Shown here one piece after another: positions 7,981-15,138 of a stretch of 64,000 nt of DNA. Position numbers and translations under genes: made by a program. Origin of the DNA: Oerskovia paurometabola (GTDB lineage: Bacteria > Actinomycetota > Actinomycetes > Actinomycetales > Cellulomonadaceae). Location: the NCBI RefSeq assembly GCF_016907365.1, contig NZ_JAFBBV010000001.1:1054001-1118000 (forward strand). The letters run 5' to 3'. The first letter of the stretch is position 1; each line of letters starts with the position of its first letter. The notes below the pieces were generated by a model. The model was not told the DNA's origin. It ran no database searches and saw nothing but the letters and a program-made list of their open reading frames with translations.

Positions 7981-8658
7981 GTGGACGTCACCACCGTGCT
8001 GCGCGTCGCCTTCTCCTTGGCGGTCGTCATGGGGCTGCTGTGGCTGTCGTACCGGGTCGCCGACCGGAGCAGGCGCACGGCCCCCGCGGGCCGTGGCGCG
8101 CAGCTCACCGTCGTCGCCCGTCAGGGGCTGAGCCAGAAGAGCGCCGCCGTGCTCCTCGACTCGGGCGGTACCCGCTACCTGCTGGGGGTCACCGAGTCGT
8201 CGGTCACGGTGATCGACCAGGGCCCCGCGCCCGCGACGACCGGCCCCGCGACCCCCAAGCACGCGCTGCGCGGAGCGACGGCCTCGCGCGTGGGGCCGTT
8301 CAACGTGGTGAAGTCGACGACCGGGCCGCAGGTCGTGGCCGCCCCCGTGGGTGGAGCGGAGGCAGGCCCGCTCGGGGACACCGGTCCCGCCGAGCCGAGC
8401 CAGTCCTTCGACGAGGCCGTCCTCGCCGCGCACGTCTGGCTCGGCGAGACGACCGTCCCGACGGACGACGCGGCCACCGACCCGTCGGCCTCCGGTCCGG
8501 CAGGGCCCGCGCCCGCGCCCGCGGCGGCCGTGTTCGCGGTGGCGGGTGCGCCGTCGGGCGTCCCCACCGCCCTGCTCGAGCCCGCCGCGGCGCGCTCGCT
8601 CCTGGCCGTCGACACCTGGCGGCAGGCCGCGCGGGCCGTGTGGGGGCCCCGGCGATGA
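7981..8658 (+). CDS. fliO: Flagellar biosynthesis protein FliO
   Basis: FliO helps assemble the FliP ring of the flagellar export gate. It has an N-terminal membrane helix (about residues 8-25, VAFSLAVVMGLLWLSYRV). The short conserved FliO domain follows, with LTVVARQGLSQKSAAVLLDSG and then YLLGVTESSVTVI. The remaining 130 residues are Ala/Pro/Gly-rich and not conserved. The GTG at 7981, 4 bp after fliN, is chosen because it puts the membrane helix at the N-terminus; the frame stays open further upstream only inside fliN. The stop overlaps fliP (ATGA). Confidence 0.85.
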   Translation: MDVTTVLRVAFSLAVVMGLLWLSYRVADRSRRTAPAGRGAQLTVVARQGLSQKSAAVLLDSGGTRYLLGVTESSVTVIDQGPAPATTGPATPKHALRGATASRVGPFNVVKSTTGPQVVAAPVGGAEAGPLGDTGPAEPSQSFDEAVLAAHVWLGETTVPTDDAATDPSASGPAGPAPAPAAAVFAVAGAPSGVPTALLEPAAARSLLAVDTWRQAARAVWGPRR

Positions 8659-9503
8659 CCCTCGACACCCCGGCGCGTCAGGGGTCGCGCCGCGTCGTGG
8701 CCCTGGCCGCGGCCCTTCTCCTCGTCGCGCTCGTCCTCGTGGCGACCGTGCTGCTCGCCCCGTCCGCGAGCGCCGCCCCGACCGACCCCACGGCGCCCAC
8801 CGCCCCGGTCGACCCGACCGCTCCCGACGGGGGCAGCAGCTTCTCGGTCGAGATCAACGGTCCGAACGGCGAGCCGTCGTCGTCCCTCGTGACGCTCGTG
8901 GGCATCACGCTGCTGTCGCTGGCCCCGACGCTGCTGCTCATGATGACGTCGTTCACGAAGATCTTCGTGGTGCTGTCCCTGACGCGCAACGCGCTCGGCA
9001 CGGGGACCGTGCCGCCCAACATGGTCCTCGCGGGGCTCGCGCTGTTCCTGTCGATGTTCATCATGTGGCCGGTGTTCGGCGAGATCAACGACGCCGCCGT
9101 CCAGCCCTACCTCGAGGGCACCACGACGTTCAGCCAGGCGCTCGACGCGGGCTCCGTGCCGCTGCGCGAGTTCATGCTCGCGCACACGCGCGAGGAGGAC
9201 CTCGCGCTCATGACGCGCGCGGCCGACCTCGACAACCCGGCGACCATGGCCGACGTCCCGCTGACCACGCTCGTGCCGGCGTTCGTCATCTCGGAGCTGC
9301 GGGCCGCGTTCATCATCGGCTTCGTGATCTTCGTGCCGTTCCTCGTGATCGACCTGGTCGTGGCGGCGGCGCTCATGAGCATGGGCATGATGATGCTCCC
9401 GCCCACCATGATCTCGTTGCCGTTCAAGCTGTTGCTGTTCGTCCTCGTCGACGGGTGGGCGCTCATCACGACCTCGCTCATCGGCTCGTACGGGGTGGGG
9501 TGA
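8655..9503 (+). CDS. fliP: Flagellar type III export protein FliP
   Basis: FliP forms the core of the export gate with FliQ and FliR. The 282-residue protein has a cleavable-looking signal sequence (about 1-41), a Thr/Pro-rich linker of 25 residues, then the conserved membrane core. Family hallmarks are LLLMMTSFTKIFVVLSLTRN, GLALFLSMFIMWPVF, VPAFVISELRAAFIIGF and MMLPPTMISLPFKLLLFVL. The ATG start overlaps the fliO stop. fliQ starts 1 bp after the stop. Confidence 0.95.
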   Translation: MTLDTPARQGSRRVVALAAALLLVALVLVATVLLAPSASAAPTDPTAPTAPVDPTAPDGGSSFSVEINGPNGEPSSSLVTLVGITLLSLAPTLLLMMTSFTKIFVVLSLTRNALGTGTVPPNMVLAGLALFLSMFIMWPVFGEINDAAVQPYLEGTTTFSQALDAGSVPLREFMLAHTREEDLALMTRAADLDNPATMADVPLTTLVPAFVISELRAAFIIGFVIFVPFLVIDLVVAAALMSMGMMMLPPTMISLPFKLLLFVLVDGWALITTSLIGSYGVG

Positions 9504-9504
9504 C

Positions 9505-9780
9505 ATGGAGACCTCGGCAGTCCTCGACATCGCGACGCAGGCGATGATCCTCGCCGCGAAGCTCGCGGCCCCCGTGCTCATCACCTCGCTCGTGGTGGGG
9601 TTCTCGATCTCGCTCGTGCAGTCGGTGACCCAGATCCAGGAGGTCACGCTCTCGTTCGTGCCCAAGGCCGCGGCGGTCGCGGTCGCGCTCATCGTGTGCG
9701 GGAACTGGATGATCGGCGAGCTGGTCTCGTTCACCCACTCGATGTTCGACCTCATCCCGTCGCTGCTGGGCGGCGGCTGA
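9505..9780 (+). CDS. fliQ: Flagellar type III export protein FliQ
   Basis: This 91-residue, two-helix membrane protein of the export gate shows the FliQ pattern AAKLAAPVLITSLVVGFSIS followed by SVTQIQEVTLSFVPK. Length and position between fliP and fliR are exactly those of the conserved fliPQR order. It begins 1 bp after fliP, and fliR begins 5 bp after its stop. Confidence 0.95.
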   Translation: METSAVLDIATQAMILAAKLAAPVLITSLVVGFSISLVQSVTQIQEVTLSFVPKAAAVAVALIVCGNWMIGELVSFTHSMFDLIPSLLGGG

Positions 9781-9785
9781 CGTCG

Positions 9786-10538
9786 GTGACGTTCGACATC
9801 GACCAGGCGTGGCTCCAGGCGACCCTGCTCGCGGGGGTCCGCCTGGCCGCGTTCATGCTGCTCGCGCCGCCGTTCTCCCACAAGGCCATCCCGCGCCAGG
9901 TGCGCGCCATCCTCGCGGTCTCGCTGGGCCTGGTGGTCTCGGGCCGGGTCGCGCCGACGTACGAACCCGTGGGCACGGCGACGTTCTTCGCCCACGTGGT
10001 CGCCGAGGCGGCGACGGGCGCCATGCTGGGCACGATGGTCATGATCGTCTTCTCGGCCGTGACCGCAGCCGGCTCGCACCTCGACCTGTTCGGGGGATTC
10101 TCGGTCGGCATGGCGTTCGACCCGCAGACGAACGTGAGCGGGTCGCAGTTCACGCGTCTGTTCGCGCTGGCCACCGTCGTCCTGATGTTCACCTCGGACG
10201 CCTACCAGCTCGTGATCCTCGGCCTCGCGCGCTCGTACGACGTGGTGCCCGTGGGGGCGTTCGCCGGGGTCCCGGCCGGGTCGTTCGTCGACGCGCTCAC
10301 GGGGTCGTTCGTCGCGGGTCTCCAGATCGCCGGGCCCATCGTCGTTGTCCTCTTCCTGGCCGACGTCGGACTGGGCCTGGTCACCCGTGTCGCCCCCGCG
10401 CTCAACGCGTTCGCGCTCGGCTTCCCGCTCAAGATCTTCCTGACCCTCTCGCTCGTCGGGACGGTGCTCATCGCCCTGCCGCACGCCCTGTCCGCGCTCA
10501 CGGCGCAGGCCCTGAAGCTGATGGGAGGCGTGGGCTGA
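9786..10538 (+). CDS. fliR: Flagellar type III export protein FliR
   Basis: FliR is the third export-gate subunit. The 250-residue hydrophobic protein has several membrane helices and family signatures such as RLAAFMLLAPPFSHKAIPRQVRAIL near the N-terminus and GLVTRVAPALNAFALGFPLK near the C-terminus. The GTG at 9786 is chosen because it is the first start after fliQ and gives the standard length. Its stop overlaps the flhB ATG by one base. Confidence 0.94.
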   Translation: MTFDIDQAWLQATLLAGVRLAAFMLLAPPFSHKAIPRQVRAILAVSLGLVVSGRVAPTYEPVGTATFFAHVVAEAATGAMLGTMVMIVFSAVTAAGSHLDLFGGFSVGMAFDPQTNVSGSQFTRLFALATVVLMFTSDAYQLVILGLARSYDVVPVGAFAGVPAGSFVDALTGSFVAGLQIAGPIVVVLFLADVGLGLVTRVAPALNAFALGFPLKIFLTLSLVGTVLIALPHALSALTAQALKLMGGVG

Positions 10539-11686
10539 TGGCGGACACGTCCGAGGAGAGGACCGAGCAGGCCTCCGACCGCAAGATGAAGGAGGTCCGC
10601 GAGAAGGGCCAGCTCGGCCGGTCGCAGGACCTCACGGCCTGGGTCGGGATCGCGGTCGCGGGGGCGCTGCTGCCCCTGACGCTCGGCAACGCGGCGGGTG
10701 CCGCGACCGAGCAGGTGCTCTCGATCCGCACCGTGATCGAGAACCCCGAGCCGGCCGTCGCGGTCGTGCTCCTGCAGGAGGCCCTCGGGTCGATCCTGCC
10801 CACGATCGGCGCGCTGCTCGCGGCCGTGGCGCTCGCCGCGATCATCGGTTCGGTCGTGCAGGGCGGCCTGCACCTGAAGAAGTTCCGGGGTGAGTTCCAG
10901 CAGTTCAACCCGGTCTCCGGGTTCAAGCGGATCCTCGGCCCGCAGGCGTTGTGGAACGGCGTCAAGGCGCTGCTCAAGACGACCGTGGTCGGGGTCGTGC
11001 TGTACGTCGTGATCCAGTCGCTCATGCCCGTGCTGCTGTCCGCGGGTGGGCTGCCGGTCTCGTCGCTGCTGGAGGCAGCCGGGTCGGGGGTCAGGGCGCT
11101 GCTGCTCTGGGCGACCGCGGCGGGGATCTCGCTCGCGCTGCTCGACGTGCTCGTCGTCGCCAAGCGCAACCGCAAGAAGACGCGCATGACGAAGAAGGAG
11201 CTCAAGGACGAGCACAAGAACAGCGACGGCGACCCCATGGTGAAGTCGCAGCGCCGGTCGATGGCGCGCTCCCTGTCGCGCAACCGCATGCTCGCCGCGG
11301 TCGCTGACGCCGACGTCGTGATCGTCAACCCCACGCACGTCGCGGTCGCGATCCGCTACGAAGCGGGGAAGTCCGCACCGCGCGTCGTCGCCAAGGGCGC
11401 GGACCACCTCGCCGCGCGCATCCGCGAGAAGGCCGAGGAGGCGCGCGTGCCGATGGTCCGCGACGTCCAGCTCGCGCGCGCCCTCCACAAGGTCTGCGAC
11501 GTCGGGCAGGAGGTCCCGGTCGAGCTGTACATGGCCGTCGCGCGCGTCCTCGCGTTCGTCATGGCCCTCGCACGCCGGGGGGCCGCGGTCTCCTCCGTGC
11601 CGCACCGGCTGGGCCGTCCGGCGATCGCGCCGGGGGAGTGGCCGGTCGAGGGCGCCGCGGGGGACGGCGAGGCGCGCACGGCGTGA
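10538..11686 (+). CDS. flhB: Flagellar export switch protein FlhB
   Basis: FlhB sets export substrate specificity through autocleavage. The 382-residue protein opens with the family N-terminus SEERTEQASDRKMKEVREKG, has four membrane segments, and then a cytoplasmic domain with the cleavage motif Asn264-Pro-Thr-His (VIVNPTHVAVAIRY). The last 45 residues after the core are Ala/Gly/Arg-rich. The ATG overlaps the fliR stop. A 157-bp gap before flhA holds a tandem repeat and a GCATAGG motif. Confidence 0.95.
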   Translation: MADTSEERTEQASDRKMKEVREKGQLGRSQDLTAWVGIAVAGALLPLTLGNAAGAATEQVLSIRTVIENPEPAVAVVLLQEALGSILPTIGALLAAVALAAIIGSVVQGGLHLKKFRGEFQQFNPVSGFKRILGPQALWNGVKALLKTTVVGVVLYVVIQSLMPVLLSAGGLPVSSLLEAAGSGVRALLLWATAAGISLALLDVLVVAKRNRKKTRMTKKELKDEHKNSDGDPMVKSQRRSMARSLSRNRMLAAVADADVVIVNPTHVAVAIRYEAGKSAPRVVAKGADHLAARIREKAEEARVPMVRDVQLARALHKVCDVGQEVPVELYMAVARVLAFVMALARRGAAVSSVPHRLGRPAIAPGEWPVEGAAGDGEARTA

Positions 11687-11727
11687 GGCGACCGACGTGC
11701 CCGACCGACCGCGCCGCTGCCCACCGT

Positions 11728-11763
11728 GAGGCCGACCGCGAGGCCGACCGCGAGGCCGACCCG
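11728..11763 (+). repeat. Three 12-bp tandem repeats in the flhB-flhA gap
   Basis: The unit GAGGCCGACCGC occurs three times in direct succession (11728-11739, 11740-11751 and 11752-11763, the last with its final bases CCG instead of CGC). A 12-bp period matches about one helical turn plus a little, so a protein-binding array or simple slippage are both possible. It sits 81 bp upstream of the flhA start. Confidence 0.8.
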
Positions 11764-11783
11764 CGCTGCCGTCGGCGCGACGT

Positions 11784-11790
11784 GCATAGG
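11784..11790 (+). promoter_or_regulatory. GCATAGG motif before flhA
   Basis: The same CGTGCATAGG decamer as before fliM, here 53 bp before the flhA GTG and not overlapping a ribosome site. That makes a transcriptional role (for example as a -10-like element of flhA) more plausible here than at fliM. No -35 candidate is conserved between the sites. Confidence 0.35.
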
Positions 11791-11843
11791 GCCTCGCGGC
11801 AGCACCTGCCACCGTTCCGGACCGGGAAGGACCAGGGTTCCGC

Positions 11844-13913
11844 GTGAAGAACCGCTCCCTCGCCATGATCGCCGTGCCCCTCGGCGTCGTCGGCATCGTC
11901 CTGCTGCTCGTCGTGCCGATCCCCGCGGGGATGCTCGACGTGCTCATCATCGTCAACATCCTGCTCTCGCTCGTGATCCTGCTGACGTCGATGTTCGTCA
12001 CCAAGCCGCTCGACTTCTCCGTCTTCCCGTCGCTGCTGCTCGTCGCGACGCTCTTCCGGCTGGGCCTCAACGTCGCCTCGACCCGCCTCGTGCTGGGCAA
12101 CGGGTACGCGGGCGAGGTCATCAGCGCGTTCGGCCACGTCGTGGTCAACGGGAACCTGGTCATCGGCATGGTCGTGTTCCTGATCCTGGTGGTCATCCAG
12201 TTCCTCGTGATCACCAAGGGCGCCGAGCGCGTCGCCGAGGTCGGGGCGCGGTTCACCCTCGACGCGATGCCCGGCAAGCAGATGGCGATCGACGCCGACC
12301 TCAACGCGGGCCTCATCTCCGAGACCGACGCCCGCGAGCGGCGTGCCGAGGTCTCCGCGGAGGCGGACTTCTACGGTGCGATGGACGGCGCCTCGAAGTT
12401 CGTGAAGGGCGACGCGATCGCGGGCGTCGTCATCACGATCATCAACCTGGTCGGCGGGATCGTCATCGGCGTCGTCATGCACGGCATGCCGATCGGGGAG
12501 TCGGTCGACACCTACTCGATCCTGACGATCGGCGACGGCCTCGTCACGCAGGTCCCGGCGCTGCTCATGGCCGTCGCGACCGGCATGATCGTGACCCGCT
12601 CCAACTCGGGCGAGGGCGACGTCGGGTCGCAGGCCTCGAGCCAGCTCGTCCAGTCGCGGCACGCCATCGCGATCGCGGGCGTCGCGTCGTTCGCCATGGC
12701 GCTCATCGAGGGCATGCCCAAGCTGCCGTTCCTGGTCCTCGGGATCGGCCTCCTCGTGGCGGCGCAGCAGATCAAGTCGCGCCAGCAGCGGGCCGAGGTC
12801 GCGCGGGCCGCGGCCGAGCAGCTCGAGAAGGGCGCGGCCGCCTCGACGGACGGTACCGAGAACCTCATCGAGCAGATGCGCGTGCACGCCCTGGAGATCC
12901 TGCTGGCCCCCGACCTCGTCGACCTGGTCACGGGCGCGCACGACGACCTCCTGGGGCGCGTGCGCGCCCTGCGGCGCAAGATCGCGATGGACCTGGGCGT
13001 CGTCGTGCCGCCCGTGCGCACGCGCGACTCGATCGAGCTCGTCGCCTCGACCTACGCCGTGCGGATCGCGGGCGTCGAGGCGGGTCGGGGCCAGGCACCC
13101 GCGGGCAAGGTCCTCGCGCTCGGGGACAACCTCGCGTCGCTGCCCGGTCAGGCCACCGTGGACCCGGTGTTCGGCATGGAGGGCAAGTGGGTGCCCGTCG
13201 AGATGCGGCACAGCGCCGAGATGGCGGGCGCCACGGTCGTCGATCGCGTCTCGGTGCTCGTGACCCACCTGTCGGCCATCATCTCGGCCAACGCCGCGCG
13301 CCTGCTCTCGCGCGAGGACGTGCGCGTGCTGACCGACGAGGTCAAGCGCACCAACCCCTCGGCGGTCGACGAGCTCACGCCGACGCTGCTGTCCCTCGCC
13401 GAGATCCAGCGCGTGCTCCAGGGGCTGCTCGAGGAACGCGTGGCCGTCAACGACCTGCCGCGCATCTACGAGGCGCTCGCGCTCGCGGCCAAGCGGTCGA
13501 CCGACGCGGAGCACCTCGTCGAGTCGGCGCGCGCCGCCCTCGGGCCGGCGGTCCCGGCGCGCTACACGGTCGACGGGACCATCCGGGTCGTGACGATCGC
13601 GCCCGTGCTCGAGCAGGCCATGCTCGCGGGCAGGCAACCGGGAGGGGAGCACGGCACGGTGATCGTCGTCGACCCGGCCCGGCTCGACGCGTTCCGCACC
13701 TCGGTCGCCGACGTCGCCGAGTCCGCGCGCGCGGTCGGGCACGACGTGGTCCTGGTCTGTGCGCCGTCGCTGCGCCCGGCGATCCGTCGCCTGGTGGCGA
13801 CGCAGCTCGCCGACCTGGCGGTGCTCTCGTACACCGAGGTGACCTCGGGCAACGCCCTCATCGAGACGGTCGGGGTGGTGAACGATGCCCCGGCGATTGC
13901 GGCTCGCGGGTGA
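11844..13913 (+). CDS. flhA: Flagellar type III export protein FlhA
   Basis: FlhA is the large export-gate protein that receives substrates and chaperones. The 689-residue protein has the expected eight-helix membrane half (to about residue 320), with the FHIPEP-type signature region TLFRLGLNVASTRLVL and DAMPGKQMAIDADLNAG. A cytoplasmic domain follows to the end. The GTG start at 11844 follows GGGAAGGACCAGGG. The downstream FlhF-like gene begins inside the last 29 bp of flhA. Confidence 0.95.
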   Translation: MKNRSLAMIAVPLGVVGIVLLLVVPIPAGMLDVLIIVNILLSLVILLTSMFVTKPLDFSVFPSLLLVATLFRLGLNVASTRLVLGNGYAGEVISAFGHVVVNGNLVIGMVVFLILVVIQFLVITKGAERVAEVGARFTLDAMPGKQMAIDADLNAGLISETDARERRAEVSAEADFYGAMDGASKFVKGDAIAGVVITIINLVGGIVIGVVMHGMPIGESVDTYSILTIGDGLVTQVPALLMAVATGMIVTRSNSGEGDVGSQASSQLVQSRHAIAIAGVASFAMALIEGMPKLPFLVLGIGLLVAAQQIKSRQQRAEVARAAAEQLEKGAAASTDGTENLIEQMRVHALEILLAPDLVDLVTGAHDDLLGRVRALRRKIAMDLGVVVPPVRTRDSIELVASTYAVRIAGVEAGRGQAPAGKVLALGDNLASLPGQATVDPVFGMEGKWVPVEMRHSAEMAGATVVDRVSVLVTHLSAIISANAARLLSREDVRVLTDEVKRTNPSAVDELTPTLLSLAEIQRVLQGLLEERVAVNDLPRIYEALALAAKRSTDAEHLVESARAALGPAVPARYTVDGTIRVVTIAPVLEQAMLAGRQPGGEHGTVIVVDPARLDAFRTSVADVAESARAVGHDVVLVCAPSLRPAIRRLVATQLADLAVLSYTEVTSGNALIETVGVVNDAPAIAARG

Positions 13914-14733
13914 CACCCTGGAGGCCATCCTCGACGAGGCACGGCGCGAGCACGGCCCCGACGTGCGGATCGTGTCCGCCGAGAGGGTCATCACGGGCGG
14001 CATCAAGGGACTCTTCGGCAGGCAGCACTACGAGGCCGTGGTCGAGGTCGCGTCCCCGGCCCCGTCGCGTCCCACCGAGCACCCGGTCCGTTTCCCCGCG
14101 GCGCGCCGGGCGGGCATCGCCGCCCTGCTCGACGACGCCGACGAGGCCGACCGGCTCCAGCCGGCCCGTTCGGCACGGTCGGAGGACCTCGAGATGTCGA
14201 CCGGGGGCGACGACTTCGCGGCGATGCTCGACGAGCTGATCGCCGAGACGGCCCTCCCCGAACCGGCGCGGGCCCCGAGCCAGGTGGGGCCCTCGACAGC
14301 CCCCGGCGACCTCGTCGCCCTCGTCGGCCTGGGGGGTGACGCCCTGCCGGTCGCACGCGCGATGCGCGCGCGCCTCGGCCTCCTCACGGGTTCGGCGGGC
14401 CACGCGCACGACGGCGAGTCCCACCGGGTCGTCGACCGGCGCGGTGCGACCGAGGCGCGGGCACGCGGCGTGCACGCCGGCACGGCGACCGCGGTCGCGG
14501 TGGGGGTCGCCGCGGATCTCGTGGACGGTCTCCGGGTGCTCGACGAGCTCGCGCCCGAGCAGGTGTGGGTCGTGGTCGACGCCTCGCGCAAGCACGCGGA
14601 CACCGCGGCGTGGGTCGACGGCCTGCGGGCGGTCGTGCACGTGCACGCCATGGTGGTGGTCGGCAGGTCGCTGACCCGCACCCCGGAGACGGTCCAGCTC
14701 CTCGGGCTGCCCGAGGGATGGGACGCGGGCTGA
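13885..14733 (+). CDS. FlhF-like protein lacking the GTPase P-loop
   Basis: Residues 1-55 (RLRLAGDTLEAILDEARREHGPDVRIVS and the following GGIKGLFGRQHYEAVVEV, given in parts) match the N-terminus of the SRP-type GTPase FlhF, which places flagella. Synteny also fits: flhF normally follows flhA. The expected G1 P-loop is missing: the equivalent stretch is LVALVGLGGDALPVARAM (about 143-160), with no Gly-Lys-Thr. A DTAG-like G3 is reduced to VVDASRKHAD, and no Thr-Lys-x-Asp G4 is visible. At 282 residues it is shorter than true FlhF (about 370-450). It cannot bind GTP in the normal way and may act as a scaffold. The ATG overlaps flhA by 29 bp. Confidence 0.7.
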   Translation: MPRRLRLAGDTLEAILDEARREHGPDVRIVSAERVITGGIKGLFGRQHYEAVVEVASPAPSRPTEHPVRFPAARRAGIAALLDDADEADRLQPARSARSEDLEMSTGGDDFAAMLDELIAETALPEPARAPSQVGPSTAPGDLVALVGLGGDALPVARAMRARLGLLTGSAGHAHDGESHRVVDRRGATEARARGVHAGTATAVAVGVAADLVDGLRVLDELAPEQVWVVVDASRKHADTAAWVDGLRAVVHVHAMVVVGRSLTRTPETVQLLGLPEGWDAG

Positions 14734-14747
14734 CCGACGGCAGGTCC

Positions 14748-14754
14748 GCATAGG
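14748..14754 (+). promoter_or_regulatory. GCATAGG motif before csrA
   Basis: Third copy of GCATAGG, 49 bp before the csrA ATG and 14 bp after the stop of the FlhF-like gene. It could be a -10-like element for csrA; the flanking bases differ from the first two copies. Confidence 0.3.
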
Positions 14755-14769
14755 TGCTCCCGGAAGGTC

Positions 14770-14801
14770 AGGACGACATGTCGTGAACGTCAGGAGGACG
14801 T
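14770..14801 (+). promoter_or_regulatory. csrA leader: AGGA sites and hairpin-displayed Shine-Dalgarno
   Basis: Two AGGA elements occur just before the csrA ATG. The first (14770-14773) runs straight into a perfect 12-bp palindrome (14773-14784). The second sits in the 5-nt loop AGGAG (14792-14796) of a hairpin with stem ACGTC / GACGT (14787-14791 and 14797-14801), and it is also the Shine-Dalgarno of csrA. CsrA proteins bind GGA in hairpin loops, so direct autorepression of translation is likely (inference from the known binding rule). Confidence 0.6.
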
Positions 14802-14803
14802 CG

Positions 14804-15040
14804 ATGCTGGTGCTGGGGCGCAAGGTGGGCGAACGGATCCTCGTCGGCGAGGACATCGTCCTGACGGTGGTCTCCGCGGGCCGCGACGGGGTGCGGATCG
14901 GGATCGAGGCGCCGCGCGACGTGCGCATCCACCGGGCGGAGATCGTCGACCAGGTGGCCGAGGGCAACCGTGCAGCCGCCGCGGGCGACGGGAGCGCCGA
15001 CGAGGTGCGTGCGCTGCTCGCCCTGCGACCGGCGTCCTGA
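14804..15040 (+). CDS. csrA: Carbon storage / flagellar translation regulator CsrA
   Basis: CsrA is an RNA-binding translational repressor; in Gram-positive flagellar systems it controls flagellin and is antagonised by FliW. The 78-residue protein begins with the canonical MLVLGRKVGERILVGEDI and contains the conserved GVRIGIEAPRDVRIHRAEI. The ATG at 14804 is chosen over the in-frame GTG at 14783 because it gives the universal N-terminus and lies 7 bp after AGGAGG. No fliW is in the window, so the partner must lie elsewhere. A bidirectional hairpin follows at 15085-15116. Confidence 0.95.
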   Translation: MLVLGRKVGERILVGEDIVLTVVSAGRDGVRIGIEAPRDVRIHRAEIVDQVAEGNRAAAAGDGSADEVRALLALRPAS

Positions 15041-15084
15041 GTCCTCGACGACGTGGCGACGTACCCGCAGAGCCTCAGGAGTCC

Positions 15085-15116
15085 GCGGCAGCCGTGCGGC
15101 GCGACCTGGCTGCCGC
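15085..15116. terminator. Bidirectional hairpin between csrA and the convergent membrane-protein gene
   Basis: A perfect 9-bp stem (15085-15093 and 15108-15116) with a 14-nt loop lies in the 98-bp gap between the csrA stop (15040) and the stop of the convergent gene (15139). It is well placed to end both transcripts. Confidence 0.6.
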
Positions 15117-15138
15117 CGTGCCGGGTCGTCCGCGCGCG

